Positions 1-7,620 of a stretch of DNA of 60,057 nucleotides are shown in pieces. Under the pieces are notes generated by a model, which ran no database searches, was not told the DNA's origin, and saw nothing but the letters and a program-made list of their open reading frames with translations. Origin of the DNA: Oscillospiraceae bacterium (GTDB lineage Bacteria > Bacillota > Clostridia > Oscillospirales > Acutalibacteraceae); assembly GCA_015065925.1 (NCBI GenBank), contig SVPL01000009.1, positions 1-60,057 of the forward strand. The letters run 5' to 3'. Made by a program: the position numbers and the translations under genes. Every line of letters begins with the position of its first letter. Position 1 is the stretch's first letter.

Positions 1-47
1 AGGGGCGGCAAAAGAGGCAAAGGCAATAGGCTTGAACAAAAGTGAAA

Positions 48-120
48 GCCAGCGTCTTTAGGCGCTGGCCGGTAACAGAGGCTTTTAGCCTCAGAGCAAA
101 CCACCCGTTTGACGGGTGGT
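48..120. other. Three stacked hairpins at the left edge
   Basis: Three perfect or near-perfect stem-loops follow one another: 48-69 (GCCAGCG/CGCTGGC), 78-92 (GAGGCT/AGCCTC) and 100-120 (ACCACCCG/CGGGTGGT). The last also sits downstream of the minus-strand XRE gene, and could end its transcript. The dense structure resembles the structured right end of an IS200/IS605-type element or another structured RNA tail, but no transposase sequence is visible in the 47 bases before it. The identity is therefore open. Confidence 0.45.
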
Positions 121-140
121 TATGATTTTGTAACAAGTTT

Positions 141-422
141 TTATAAACTTTCAATGAATGCGATTAATAGTTTCTTTTGCTTTGGCGATAATTTGGAAAA
201 TGCCGCAGATATTTCATCACTTTCGGTTTCTTCCTCAAAAAAATCTCTCATAGTAATGCTCATTGCATCACACAGTAGTTGTAAATGACTAACTGTAATA
301 TCAGCTTGGCCAAGTTCAACACGACGCAAGTGAGTTTGAGAAACACCGGCTCTTTCTGCCAAACCGTTTTGAGTGTATCCGCACTTTTCTCTTAAATTGC
401 GCAGTCGTTTACTAACATCCAT
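141..422 (-). CDS. XRE-family helix-turn-helix regulator
   Basis: A 93-residue DNA-binding protein. Residues 1-62 form a Cro/C1-type HTH: RLRNLREKCGYTQNGLAERA holds helices 1-2 and VSQTHLRRVELGQ the recognition helix. A short acidic linker (EEETESDE) and a C-terminal helix, possibly for dimerisation, follow. The family represses or activates a few promoters, often its own. It is divergent from the unknown gene at 611, and the shared intergenic region holds two TTAGTCTTAT repeats (439-448 and 502-511) that are good operator candidates. The function of the pair is unknown. A lone C1-like regulator or an antitoxin are both possible. Confidence 0.85.
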   Translation of the reverse strand: MDVSKRLRNLREKCGYTQNGLAERAGVSQTHLRRVELGQADITVSHLQLLCDAMSITMRDFFEEETESDEISAAFSKLSPKQKKLLIAFIESL

Positions 423-493
423 ACTGTAGCTCCTTACTTAGTCTTATAAGAATATGTTAGCACAAAAACACAAAACAATTCAGTCTTTTAGGG

Positions 494-522
494 TTGACTA
501 ATTAGTCTTATGGCGTTATAAT
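494..522 (+). promoter_or_regulatory. Sigma-A promoter with TTAGTCTTAT repeats
   Basis: TTGACT (494-499), a 17-bp spacer and TATAAT (517-522). The repeat TTAGTCTTAT lies inside the spacer at 502-511 and again at about 439-448, next to the XRE gene. A repressor bound there would cover the promoter. Confidence 0.7.
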
Positions 523-610
523 GTTTGTTGACGACCTAGTTGAAAAATCGGTATTTGTTTTTGCTTTAAGATTTTTAAAGCTTATTTTAAATTGTCAGGA
601 GAATATACAT

Positions 611-973
611 ATGGATATAGAAAAACTTATTATTGAATGGAGTGCAATTAAGGATGAAATTACAGGACATAAAAACATTGATTTTTCAGCCTTAAAGAAA
701 CTATTTAAAGAAACTTATAATTATTTAGAGAAATATCGTACAAAAAAACTTGTACCTAAAAAAATTAGCAAACTTATATTTGTAATTAATGATTTTGGCT
801 GGACGGTTAGTGTTTCAGAAAAAACACCGTTACATAAATTTTCTAAAGAAATACTTTTTCTTATAGCTGCAATAAACAAGCGCTTTTTCACTTCTGATGG
901 TGATGTTAATGTTATTGTGGGAATGATAGAAAAAATATCTGACAGAGGTTTTAAAACCATTAAGTCACAATAA
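611..973 (+). CDS. Hypothetical protein, 120 aa, divergent from XRE regulator
   Basis: I do not recognise this family. The start at 611 is chosen because AGGA (597-600) sits 10 bp before ATG, while an upstream in-frame ATG at 521 overlaps the -10 box and lacks a ribosome site. The protein is basic, mostly helical and without a signal peptide or obvious membrane helix. Lysines are frequent (e.g. KKLVPKKISK). It is transcribed from 494-522, divergently from the XRE gene, and ends at a strong bidirectional terminator. The context suggests a small regulator-controlled accessory module. Confidence 0.6.
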   Translation: MDIEKLIIEWSAIKDEITGHKNIDFSALKKLFKETYNYLEKYRTKKLVPKKISKLIFVINDFGWTVSVSEKTPLHKFSKEILFLIAAINKRFFTSDGDVNVIVGMIEKISDRGFKTIKSQ

Positions 974-1028
974 AGGTTAATAGATTAGTTAAAAATTCAT
1001 TTAGTTTTAAATACTCTGGCTATAAAAA

Positions 1029-1055
1029 ATCCACCCAAAGCAGGGTGGATTTTTT
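1029..1055. terminator. Bidirectional intrinsic terminator
   Basis: Stem ATCCACCC/GGGTGGAT (1029-1050) followed by T6 on the plus strand and preceded by A6, so it also gives a T tract for the convergent prs transcript. Confidence 0.85.
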
Positions 1056-1075
1056 ATTACTTTTGAACTTTAATC

Positions 1076-2215
1076 TTACTTATTCTTAAGTTCTGCGGTA
1101 TGCTTATCCATAAGCTTTTTAATACGGTCAACAGGGTTAAGAAGGTCGCTTATAGAATTATCATAGTTAAGTGTGTCAATAAGGTAGGCAATATATTTTG
1201 ACATATCAACATTGCAGTACCATTCGCGCTTTAAAAGCTCGGGGTCAGAGTAGATAAGATTAGTGGTAAATATTTTATCAATCAGACCTTTTTCGTAGTA
1301 TTCATCAAATTTCTCAAGTCCATCAACAAAAAGACCAAAGGTGGTGAATACAAAAATACGGTTAGCGCCCTTACCCTTAAGCTTTGCGGCGATATCAAGT
1401 ATGGATTCGCCCGAAGAAATCATATCATCAACAATAATAAGGTCTTTTCCAGCAATATCCTTGCCCAAAAATTCGTGGGCTTCAATTGGGTTGCGTCCGT
1501 TAACAATAACAGAGTAATTTCTGCGCTTGTAGAACATACCAAGATCTAAACCTAAAACAGAGGAGAAGTAGATGCAACGGCTCATTCCACCCTCGTCGGG
1601 GGAAACAATCATTGCGTGGTCGCGGTCAATAACAATATCGGGAACATTCTTAACCAAAGCCTTTATCATTTGGTAGGTGGGCATTACATTGTCAAAGCCA
1701 CCAAGGGGAATTGCATTTTGAACTCGGGGATCGTGAGCGTCAAAGGTGATGATGTTTGAAACGCCCATTGAGTGGAGCTCTTGAAGTGCAAGTGCGCAGT
1801 CCAAAGACTCTCTGGAAGAACGACGGTGCTGTCTGCCTTCATAAAGCATAGGCATAATAACGGTTATTCTACGGGCTTTACCGCCCAAAGATGCTATTAC
1901 ACGCTTTAAATCCTGATAATGGTCATCAGGACTCATAGGTACGGTTTGACCATACATTTTATAGGTCACACCATGGTTAAAGCAATCGCAAATTATGTAG
2001 GCATCAAGACCTCTTGCGGTGTGATTAAAAACAGCTTTACCTTCACCTGTACCAAATCTTGGACAAACCGCAGGTACTACAAAGGAGTAACCGTCGGGGG
2101 TTTCACGCCATTGTTTTAAGTAGTAATCTACCTTTTCAGAAATATTTTCACAGCCACGCATACTAATAAGGGCTAAATCTCCAAAAGGTGTGTGCTTAAA
2201 TGTTATTGTCGCCAT
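1076..2215 (-). CDS. prs: Ribose-phosphate pyrophosphokinase (long form)
   Basis: Makes PRPP from ribose 5-phosphate and ATP in the cytoplasm for nucleotide, His and Trp synthesis. The PRPP-binding loop is DLIIVDDMISSGES (about residues 263-276). The phosphate-loop region PMLYEGRQHRRSSRESL corresponds to the flexible catalytic loop of the family. At 379 aa it is longer than the usual ~315 aa, with an altered N-terminus and a C-terminal extension. The start at 2215 is chosen because GGAGG lies 8 bp upstream; an extra 11 codons back to 2248 lack such a site. It is convergent with the gene at 611. Confidence 0.9.
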   Translation of the reverse strand: MATITFKHTPFGDLALISMRGCENISEKVDYYLKQWRETPDGYSFVVPAVCPRFGTGEGKAVFNHTARGLDAYIICDCFNHGVTYKMYGQTVPMSPDDHYQDLKRVIASLGGKARRITVIMPMLYEGRQHRRSSRESLDCALALQELHSMGVSNIITFDAHDPRVQNAIPLGGFDNVMPTYQMIKALVKNVPDIVIDRDHAMIVSPDEGGMSRCIYFSSVLGLDLGMFYKRRNYSVIVNGRNPIEAHEFLGKDIAGKDLIIVDDMISSGESILDIAAKLKGKGANRIFVFTTFGLFVDGLEKFDEYYEKGLIDKIFTTNLIYSDPELLKREWYCNVDMSKYIAYLIDTLNYDNSISDLLNPVDRIKKLMDKHTAELKNK

Positions 2216-2369
2216 TTTAACATCCTCCGTTTTTGGTCTTTTTAACAAAATAATTAGTGATAAAAACCAATTTTTAATTTTCTATTAATATAATAACACA
2301 TATTTTGCTAATTGAAAAGGGGCAAATTTTACATTTTTAAAAAATTTGACAAATATCTACAAATTATAA

Positions 2370-2398
2370 TTGATATATCATTAAATATTTGCTATAAT
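2370..2398 (+). promoter_or_regulatory. Sigma-A promoter for thyX
   Basis: TTGATA (2370-2375), 17 bp, TATAAT (2393-2398). A small hairpin TAGCC/GGCTA (2406-2423) follows in the leader. Confidence 0.6.
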
Positions 2399-2489
2399 GT
2401 TATTATAGCCGAAGCTTTGGCTAAAATATAATGCAGTAATATTGTCGCTTGAAATTTCGGCAATTTTGCTTTGAAAGGAAGATTAGAAT

Positions 2490-3263
2490 ATGGCTAAGGT
2501 AACACTGCTTACATATACCACCGAGCCCGAGCGCACTGTTGCATCTGCGGCTAAGCTCTGCTACTCCGCCTCGGATATTGCAACTATTAAAGACGGTCTT
2601 ACTGATGAAAAAACGGCATCCTTTGTTGAGATGCTTGCGGAAATCGGTCACGAAAGCCCAATTGAACATGCATATTTTACATTTGGTATTGAAGGTGTAT
2701 CCCGTTCACTTTTGGCGCAGATAACCCGACATAGAATAGCGTCATTTTCGGTGCAAAGTCAAAGATATGTAAAAGAAAAGAATTTAGCATATGTAACACC
2801 TCCCGAAATTGCTAAAGATCCCGAAGCACTAAAGCTATACAAGGACTCTATGGCACAGGCAGAGGCTGCATATCACGCCCTTGCCGATAAGCTTAGCGCG
2901 GGATATGAAAAGGAATATTTAGCGGCAGGCTTAGATGAAAAAACCGCCCGTCGCAATGCTGAGAAAAAAGCTATTGAGGATGCTCGATTTGTGCTTCCCA
3001 ATGCCTGTGAAACAAAAATGGTTATGACCATAAATGCCAGAAGCCTTATTAATTTTTTCCATCATCGTTGCTGCAATCGTGCTCAGTGGGAAATCCGCGA
3101 TGTCGCAGACCAAATGCTGGCTTTGGTTAGTAAGGTTGCGCCTAATATTTTTAAGGTTGCAGGGCCCCCTTGTCTTGTTGGCGGTTGCCCCGAAGGAAAA
3201 ATGTCCTGTGGAAAAATTAAAGAGGTTAGGGAAAAATACAAAAATATGCGTGAAAAATTTTAA
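2490..3263 (+). CDS. thyX: FAD-dependent thymidylate synthase ThyX
   Basis: Converts dUMP to dTMP using methylene-THF and NADPH through FAD, regenerating THF directly. The ThyX signature RHRIASFSVQSQR (RHRx7S) is present near residue 79, and INFFHHRC provides the second conserved block. At 257 aa the length is normal. AAAGGAAG lies before ATG. It is followed 18 bp later by a thymidylate kinase-like gene, so dTMP synthesis and phosphorylation are coupled. No ThyA is seen in the window, in line with many anaerobic Clostridia. Confidence 0.95.
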   Translation: MAKVTLLTYTTEPERTVASAAKLCYSASDIATIKDGLTDEKTASFVEMLAEIGHESPIEHAYFTFGIEGVSRSLLAQITRHRIASFSVQSQRYVKEKNLAYVTPPEIAKDPEALKLYKDSMAQAEAAYHALADKLSAGYEKEYLAAGLDEKTARRNAEKKAIEDARFVLPNACETKMVMTINARSLINFFHHRCCNRAQWEIRDVADQMLALVSKVAPNIFKVAGPPCLVGGCPEGKMSCGKIKEVREKYKNMREKF

Positions 3264-3281
3264 GGATTGGAACTAAATTAT

Positions 3282-3947
3282 ATGGGTAAGCTTATTGTTT
3301 TAGAGGGGCTTGACGGCTCGGGTAAATCTACGCAACTTTCCATTTTGGAAAAAAATCTTTTGTCTATGGGCTTTGATTTTAAAACCGTTTCTTTTCCTGA
3401 ATACACTTTGCCTTCCTGTGAGCCGGTAAAAATGTATTTAGCGGGGGAGTTTGGCAAAAATCCAGGTGATGTAAACGCCTATGCGGCATCTCTTTTTTAT
3501 GCAGTTGACCGCTTTGCCAGTTTCAAAAAAAGTTGGGCGGATTTTTATAATGGCGGCGGACTTATTTTAGCGGGCAGATATGCTACATCTAACGCAATTC
3601 ATCAAACCTCTAAATTGAATAGGTCAAAATGGGGCGAATATCTTGAATGGCTAGAAGATTTGGAATATGAAAAGGTTGGAATTCCAAAACCTGATAAGGT
3701 TATTTATTTAAATGTTCCTATTGAAGTATCTCAAAATCTTTTGTCTGCAAGATATGAAGGTGATGAAACAAAAAAGGATATTCACGAAAGTGATGTGAAT
3801 TATCTTAATCATTGTCATCAAGCGGCAGATTTTGCTATTAAACAATTTGGTTGGGACAAAATTGAATGTTACGAAAATGGTGTTATGCGTTCCAGAGAAA
3901 GCATTGCTAAGGAAGTTTTATCCAAAGTATTACCCTTAATAAAGTAG
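3282..3947 (+). CDS. tmk: Thymidylate kinase-like P-loop kinase
   Basis: Predicted to phosphorylate dTMP to dTDP. The P-loop is GLDGSGKSTQ (residues 9-18). The DR-type motif appears as LAGRYATSNAIHQTSK, and YLNVPIEVS is the core strand. At 221 aa it is slightly longer than typical Tmk (~210). ATG at 3282 is chosen because it gives the usual family N-terminus; the TTG at 3267 overlaps the ribosome site AAGGA. Its position directly after thyX supports the dTMP role. A related deoxynucleoside kinase-like activity cannot be excluded. Confidence 0.85.
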   Translation: MGKLIVLEGLDGSGKSTQLSILEKNLLSMGFDFKTVSFPEYTLPSCEPVKMYLAGEFGKNPGDVNAYAASLFYAVDRFASFKKSWADFYNGGGLILAGRYATSNAIHQTSKLNRSKWGEYLEWLEDLEYEKVGIPKPDKVIYLNVPIEVSQNLLSARYEGDETKKDIHESDVNYLNHCHQAADFAIKQFGWDKIECYENGVMRSRESIAKEVLSKVLPLIK

Positions 3948-3957
3948 GAGTTTTTTT

Positions 3958-4503
3958 ATGATATATTTATTTTTGGCAGAAGGTTTTGAAGAAACCGAGG
4001 CGATAGCGCCTTTAGATATTTTAAGACGCGCCGAGCTTGAGATTGCAACGGTTGGTGTAGGAAGAAAAACTGTAACAGGCGCTCATGGAATTTCAGTTGT
4101 TGCTGATGTTATGGATTGCGAAATTGCTCCCGATGAAAACTGTGAAGGAATTATTTTGCCCGGTGGTATGCCGGGTACTTTAAATCTTGAAAAGAGCGAA
4201 AATGTTCAAAGATTTATTGATTATGCGGTTGAAAATAATCTTATTGTTGGTGCAATTTGCGCCGCACCTTCAATTTTGGGGCACAAAGGCGTTTTAAACG
4301 GTAAGCAGGCGGTTTGTTATGACGGCTTTGAAACACAGCTTTTTGGCGCTAAAATAGGTGATGCTCCCGTTTGTGTTGATGGAAATATTATAACCGCCGT
4401 TGGTGCGGGCGCCGCTTTGGAGTTTGGATTTAAACTTACCGAGGCTTTTGCAAATAAAGGTCAAGCAAAAAGAATAAAGGAATCGATGAAATGCATCCAA
4501 TAG
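3958..4503 (+). CDS. DJ-1/PfpI family protein
   Basis: A 181-residue class I glutamine amidotransferase-like protein of the DJ-1 branch. The nucleophile elbow is GAICAAPSIL with Cys near residue 100, and the conserved Glu lies in EGFEETEA near the N-terminus. Family members act as deglycases, glyoxalases or oxidative-stress chaperones, so the substrate is unknown. GGAG precedes ATG by about 8 bp. Its end overlaps the cyclo-ligase gene by 13 bp, so the two are translationally coupled. Confidence 0.88.
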   Translation: MIYLFLAEGFEETEAIAPLDILRRAELEIATVGVGRKTVTGAHGISVVADVMDCEIAPDENCEGIILPGGMPGTLNLEKSENVQRFIDYAVENNLIVGAICAAPSILGHKGVLNGKQAVCYDGFETQLFGAKIGDAPVCVDGNIITAVGAGAALEFGFKLTEAFANKGQAKRIKESMKCIQ

Positions 4504-5105
4504 ATATTAGAAAATATAAAATAGAACTGCGTGAGCAGTGTCGCAATCGCCGAAAAAACCTGAATGTTGAGCAAAAAAATGAAATGGATTGCTCTATTGC
4601 GGAGAATGTAAGAAGGCTTTATCAATATCGCTCTGCAAAGGTTATAATGGTTTATGTGTCTACGTCCATTGAGGTTGATACATTTAAAATTATCGAAAAC
4701 GCCTTGATGGATGGAAAACAAGTGGCTGTTCCCCGTTGTATCCCTCAAACTCGCCAAATGGAGTTTCACTACATCACATCGGTAGAGCAGCTCGCTCCGG
4801 GTAGCTTTTCTGTTTTAGAGCCACCGGAGCATTATCCCATTGTTTCGGATTTTACAGGTGCTTTAATGCTTGTTCCGGGCTTTATGTTTGATTGCTTTGG
4901 GTTTAGATTGGGATATGGCAAAGGGTATTATGACCGTTATTTGTCGCGTTATAACGGCGCGGCGGTTGGTCTTTGCTATTCTGAGGAGTTAAGGGCACAT
5001 ATGCATCACGGAAGGTACGACAGGGCAGTTGATGCTGTTGTAAGTGAAAAATGGATAAGGCGTTGTAAAAAATATATCTCCAGAAAAAGGGGTGCTTTTA
5101 GATGA
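4491..5105 (+). CDS. 5-formyltetrahydrofolate cyclo-ligase
   Basis: Converts 5-formyl-THF to 5,10-methenyl-THF with ATP, recycling folate. The diagnostic motif RLGYGKGYYDRYL lies near residues 142-154, and the N-terminal basic helix (RKYKIELREQCRNRRKNL) is typical. Length (204 aa) is normal. It overlaps both the preceding DJ-1 gene and the following mltG by a few bases, so all three are one operon. This links to the ThyX and folate genes elsewhere in the window. Confidence 0.93.
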   Translation: MHPIDIRKYKIELREQCRNRRKNLNVEQKNEMDCSIAENVRRLYQYRSAKVIMVYVSTSIEVDTFKIIENALMDGKQVAVPRCIPQTRQMEFHYITSVEQLAPGSFSVLEPPEHYPIVSDFTGALMLVPGFMFDCFGFRLGYGKGYYDRYLSRYNGAAVGLCYSEELRAHMHHGRYDRAVDAVVSEKWIRRCKKYISRKRGAFR

Positions 5106-6361
5106 GTGAAGATATGAAAAATCAAGTGTTTGAAGAAAATAATGGTGCAAATAATGCAGAAGCGTCACAGCCATCAAAAGGTGTTGCTGATGATTTTGAT
5201 TACTTATTGGGTGAAAATGGATTTATCATTCCAACCGAGGAAGGTGAAGCTACGGAAGAAACCTCTGCTCCCTCCAGAAAAAAGAGTCAAAAATCTCAGA
5301 AAAGGCGCAATAATGCTAAAAAAGGTATAAAGACTGTTGTTTGGATAATCGTTATTTTTGTTATTTCAATTTTACTTGCTTTTACTATACTTTTAGTCGC
5401 TTCTGAATTTTTAGGTATAGGTTTTAATCGCGGAAATCAATGTGTTGTTGAAATAGAAAAGGGTATGGGTACCGCCGAAATTGCCTCAGAGCTTAAGGAA
5501 CAGGGTGCTATTTCCAGCGAACTTCTATTTCGTTTTTATAGCAAGGTTGCAGGCAAGGATGGTACCTATCAATACGGCGTTTATACCTTCAATAACGAAC
5601 TCGGTTACGGAGATATTGCAAAAATGCTTCAAACTGAGGGCGCTACAGCTCAGTCGGTAAGGGTTACAATTCCCGAACAGGCGAGTATGGATGACATTAT
5701 GAAAATTTTGGAGGAAAGCGGAGTTTGTACCAAATCTGATTTTAGAAATGCTGTTAAAAACGGTAAATATGATTTTGATTTTGTAGAAGAAATTCCCGTG
5801 TCTGAGGTTCATTATAAGTTTGAAGGTTATCTTTTCCCCGATACCTATGAGTTTTATAATTATGACTCCGCCGAATGTGCTGAGCTTGCAATCAGAAAAA
5901 TGCTTCAAAACCTTGATAGTAAGCTTACAGCTGAGGTTAGGGAGCAAATCAAAGCGTCGGGTTATACCATTCACGAGGTGCTAACAATGGCATCAGTTGT
6001 TGAACTTGAGGCTAGCGCTTCGACAAAGGATATGCCAAAGGTTGCAGCGGTTTTTTACAACCGTTTGGAAAGCCCTGATTGGACAGGCCCAAGGCGTTTG
6101 GAATCTGATCCTACAATGAAATACCCTTACGGAAACGGACGTTATAATACCTATAAAACGGAAGGATTACCACCGGGACCTCTTTGTGCACCCAGTGAGA
6201 GCGCTATTTTAGCCGCGGCTTCCCCTGAAAAAAATTTCACAGCCACATATTTTGTTACAGATAATGTAATGAATTTTTATTACAACAATTCTCTTTCAGG
6301 GCATCAAAAAACAATAGCTAATTTAAAATCACAAGGTAAATGGTATGTTTCTAAAGATTAA
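5102..6361 (+). CDS. mltG: Endolytic peptidoglycan transglycosylase MltG
   Basis: Cleaves nascent glycan strands at the outer face of the membrane and so sets strand length. The order is an acidic/basic cytoplasmic tail (1-78), one membrane helix (about 79-102, VVWIIVIFVISILLAFTI), a LysM-like part, then the YceG domain with the catalytic Glu in ASVVELEAS (about residue 300) and the block LPPGPLCAPS. Length 419 aa. AAGGGG precedes ATG. It is the first of the envelope group and is next to a U32 gene as in Bacillus (yrrL-yrrNO). Confidence 0.92.
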   Translation: MSEDMKNQVFEENNGANNAEASQPSKGVADDFDYLLGENGFIIPTEEGEATEETSAPSRKKSQKSQKRRNNAKKGIKTVVWIIVIFVISILLAFTILLVASEFLGIGFNRGNQCVVEIEKGMGTAEIASELKEQGAISSELLFRFYSKVAGKDGTYQYGVYTFNNELGYGDIAKMLQTEGATAQSVRVTIPEQASMDDIMKILEESGVCTKSDFRNAVKNGKYDFDFVEEIPVSEVHYKFEGYLFPDTYEFYNYDSAECAELAIRKMLQNLDSKLTAEVREQIKASGYTIHEVLTMASVVELEASASTKDMPKVAAVFYNRLESPDWTGPRRLESDPTMKYPYGNGRYNTYKTEGLPPGPLCAPSESAILAAASPEKNFTATYFVTDNVMNFYYNNSLSGHQKTIANLKSQGKWYVSKD

Positions 6362-6378
6362 TAAGAGGAGTTATATAA

Positions 6379-7599
6379 ATGAGTAGATTACTTGAGCTTT
6401 TGTCTCCAGCAGGAGATTTGGTAAGGCTCAAAGCAGCTGTGGATTTCGGCGCCGATGCCGTTTATCTTGCAGGTGAGGAGTTTGGAATGAGAACGGCAGC
6501 CGCTAATTTCTCCTATGATGATTTAAAAACTGCGGTGGACTATGCGCATAATCACAATGTTAAGGTGCACGTTACCTGTAACACCGTTCCACATAACGCT
6601 GAAATGGAGCGTATGCCCGCATATTTGGAGTATTTGAATGATATTGGTGCGGATGCAATTATAGCCTCTGATATAGGTACAATGGAGCTTGTTAAAAAGT
6701 ATGCGCCAAAGGTAGAATTGCATACCTCTGTTCAGTCGGGTATTGTGAATTATCACAGTGCAAACGCATTTTATAATTTAGGAGCAAAAAGGGTAGTTCT
6801 TGCAAGAGAGCTTTCTTTGGATGAAATTGCAGAAATACGAGCAAAAACAAACCCCGAATTGGAGCTTGAAGCCTTTGCGCACGGTGCAATGTGCGTGTCA
6901 TTTTCGGCTAGATGCCTGCTTTCAAGCTATATGACAGGGCGTGATGCCAATAGGGGGGATTGCGCTCAACCTTGCAGATGGAGCTATGCGTTAATGGAAG
7001 AAAAACGCCCGGGACAATATTTTCCTGTTGAAGAAACAAAGCAAGGAACATATATATTAAATGCAAACGATTTATGTATGGCACCTCACCTTAATAAGAT
7101 GATTGCCGCAGGGGTTAACAGCTTTAAGCTTGAAGGCAGAGCAAAATCTCATTATTACACTGCGGCGGTTACTAATGCATACAGAATTGCCTTAGATAGT
7201 ATAGATTTAGAAAATCTTCACAACTGGGTGTTGCCAAAAGCCGCTGAGGATGAACTAAGTAAAATAAGTCATAGAGTATATTCAACAGGATTTTATTTTG
7301 GCGTTCCCGAAAATTCTCAAACATATGAAAATGCAGGATATGTTCGTGATTATGCAGTAGCGGCAATTGTTACGGGCTATGAGGATGGCTTTATTCTTTG
7401 TGAAATGAAGAATAAATTTGCTGTGGGCGCCGAATTGGATTGTTTGGAACCTAGAAGTATTCCATTTTCTTTTACTGTTGAGACTATGTTCAATGAAAAG
7501 GGAGAGAGTATAGATGTTGCGCCACATCCTACTATGATTGTAAAAATTCCCTTTGAACGAGAGGTTAAAACAGGCGCACTTTTAAGAATGAAAAGTTAG
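6379..7599 (+). CDS. U32 family protein, TrhP-like tRNA hydroxylation factor
   Basis: A 406-residue U32 'peptidase' family member. The start LELLSPAGD, the patch SVQSG and the signature Cys block RDANRGDCAQPCRW (about residue 190-203) are all present. Known relatives (E. coli TrhP, B. subtilis YrrN/YrrO) are needed for 5-hydroxyuridine formation at tRNA position 34, and the cysteines probably hold an Fe-S cluster. The mltG neighbour supports this branch rather than RlhA. RBS GAGGAG precedes ATG. A protease role is less likely. Confidence 0.85.
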   Translation: MSRLLELLSPAGDLVRLKAAVDFGADAVYLAGEEFGMRTAAANFSYDDLKTAVDYAHNHNVKVHVTCNTVPHNAEMERMPAYLEYLNDIGADAIIASDIGTMELVKKYAPKVELHTSVQSGIVNYHSANAFYNLGAKRVVLARELSLDEIAEIRAKTNPELELEAFAHGAMCVSFSARCLLSSYMTGRDANRGDCAQPCRWSYALMEEKRPGQYFPVEETKQGTYILNANDLCMAPHLNKMIAAGVNSFKLEGRAKSHYYTAAVTNAYRIALDSIDLENLHNWVLPKAAEDELSKISHRVYSTGFYFGVPENSQTYENAGYVRDYAVAAIVTGYEDGFILCEMKNKFAVGAELDCLEPRSIPFSFTVETMFNEKGESIDVAPHPTMIVKIPFEREVKTGALLRMKS

Positions 7600-7620
7600 A
7601 ATTTATTAGGTGGTTTAATT

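Noticed and set aside
2-61. Possible C-terminal coding tail at the left edge
   Set aside because: Two frames are open for 14-19 codons, but nothing recognisable can be assigned from so few residues.
721-960. 79-residue minus-strand frame antisense to the unknown gene at 611
   Set aside because: No ribosome site; it is a shadow of the plus-strand gene.
2346-2370. TTGACA at 2346 paired with TATAAT at 2365
   Set aside because: Spacer is only 13 bp; TTGATA-17-TATAAT slightly downstream is a better promoter.
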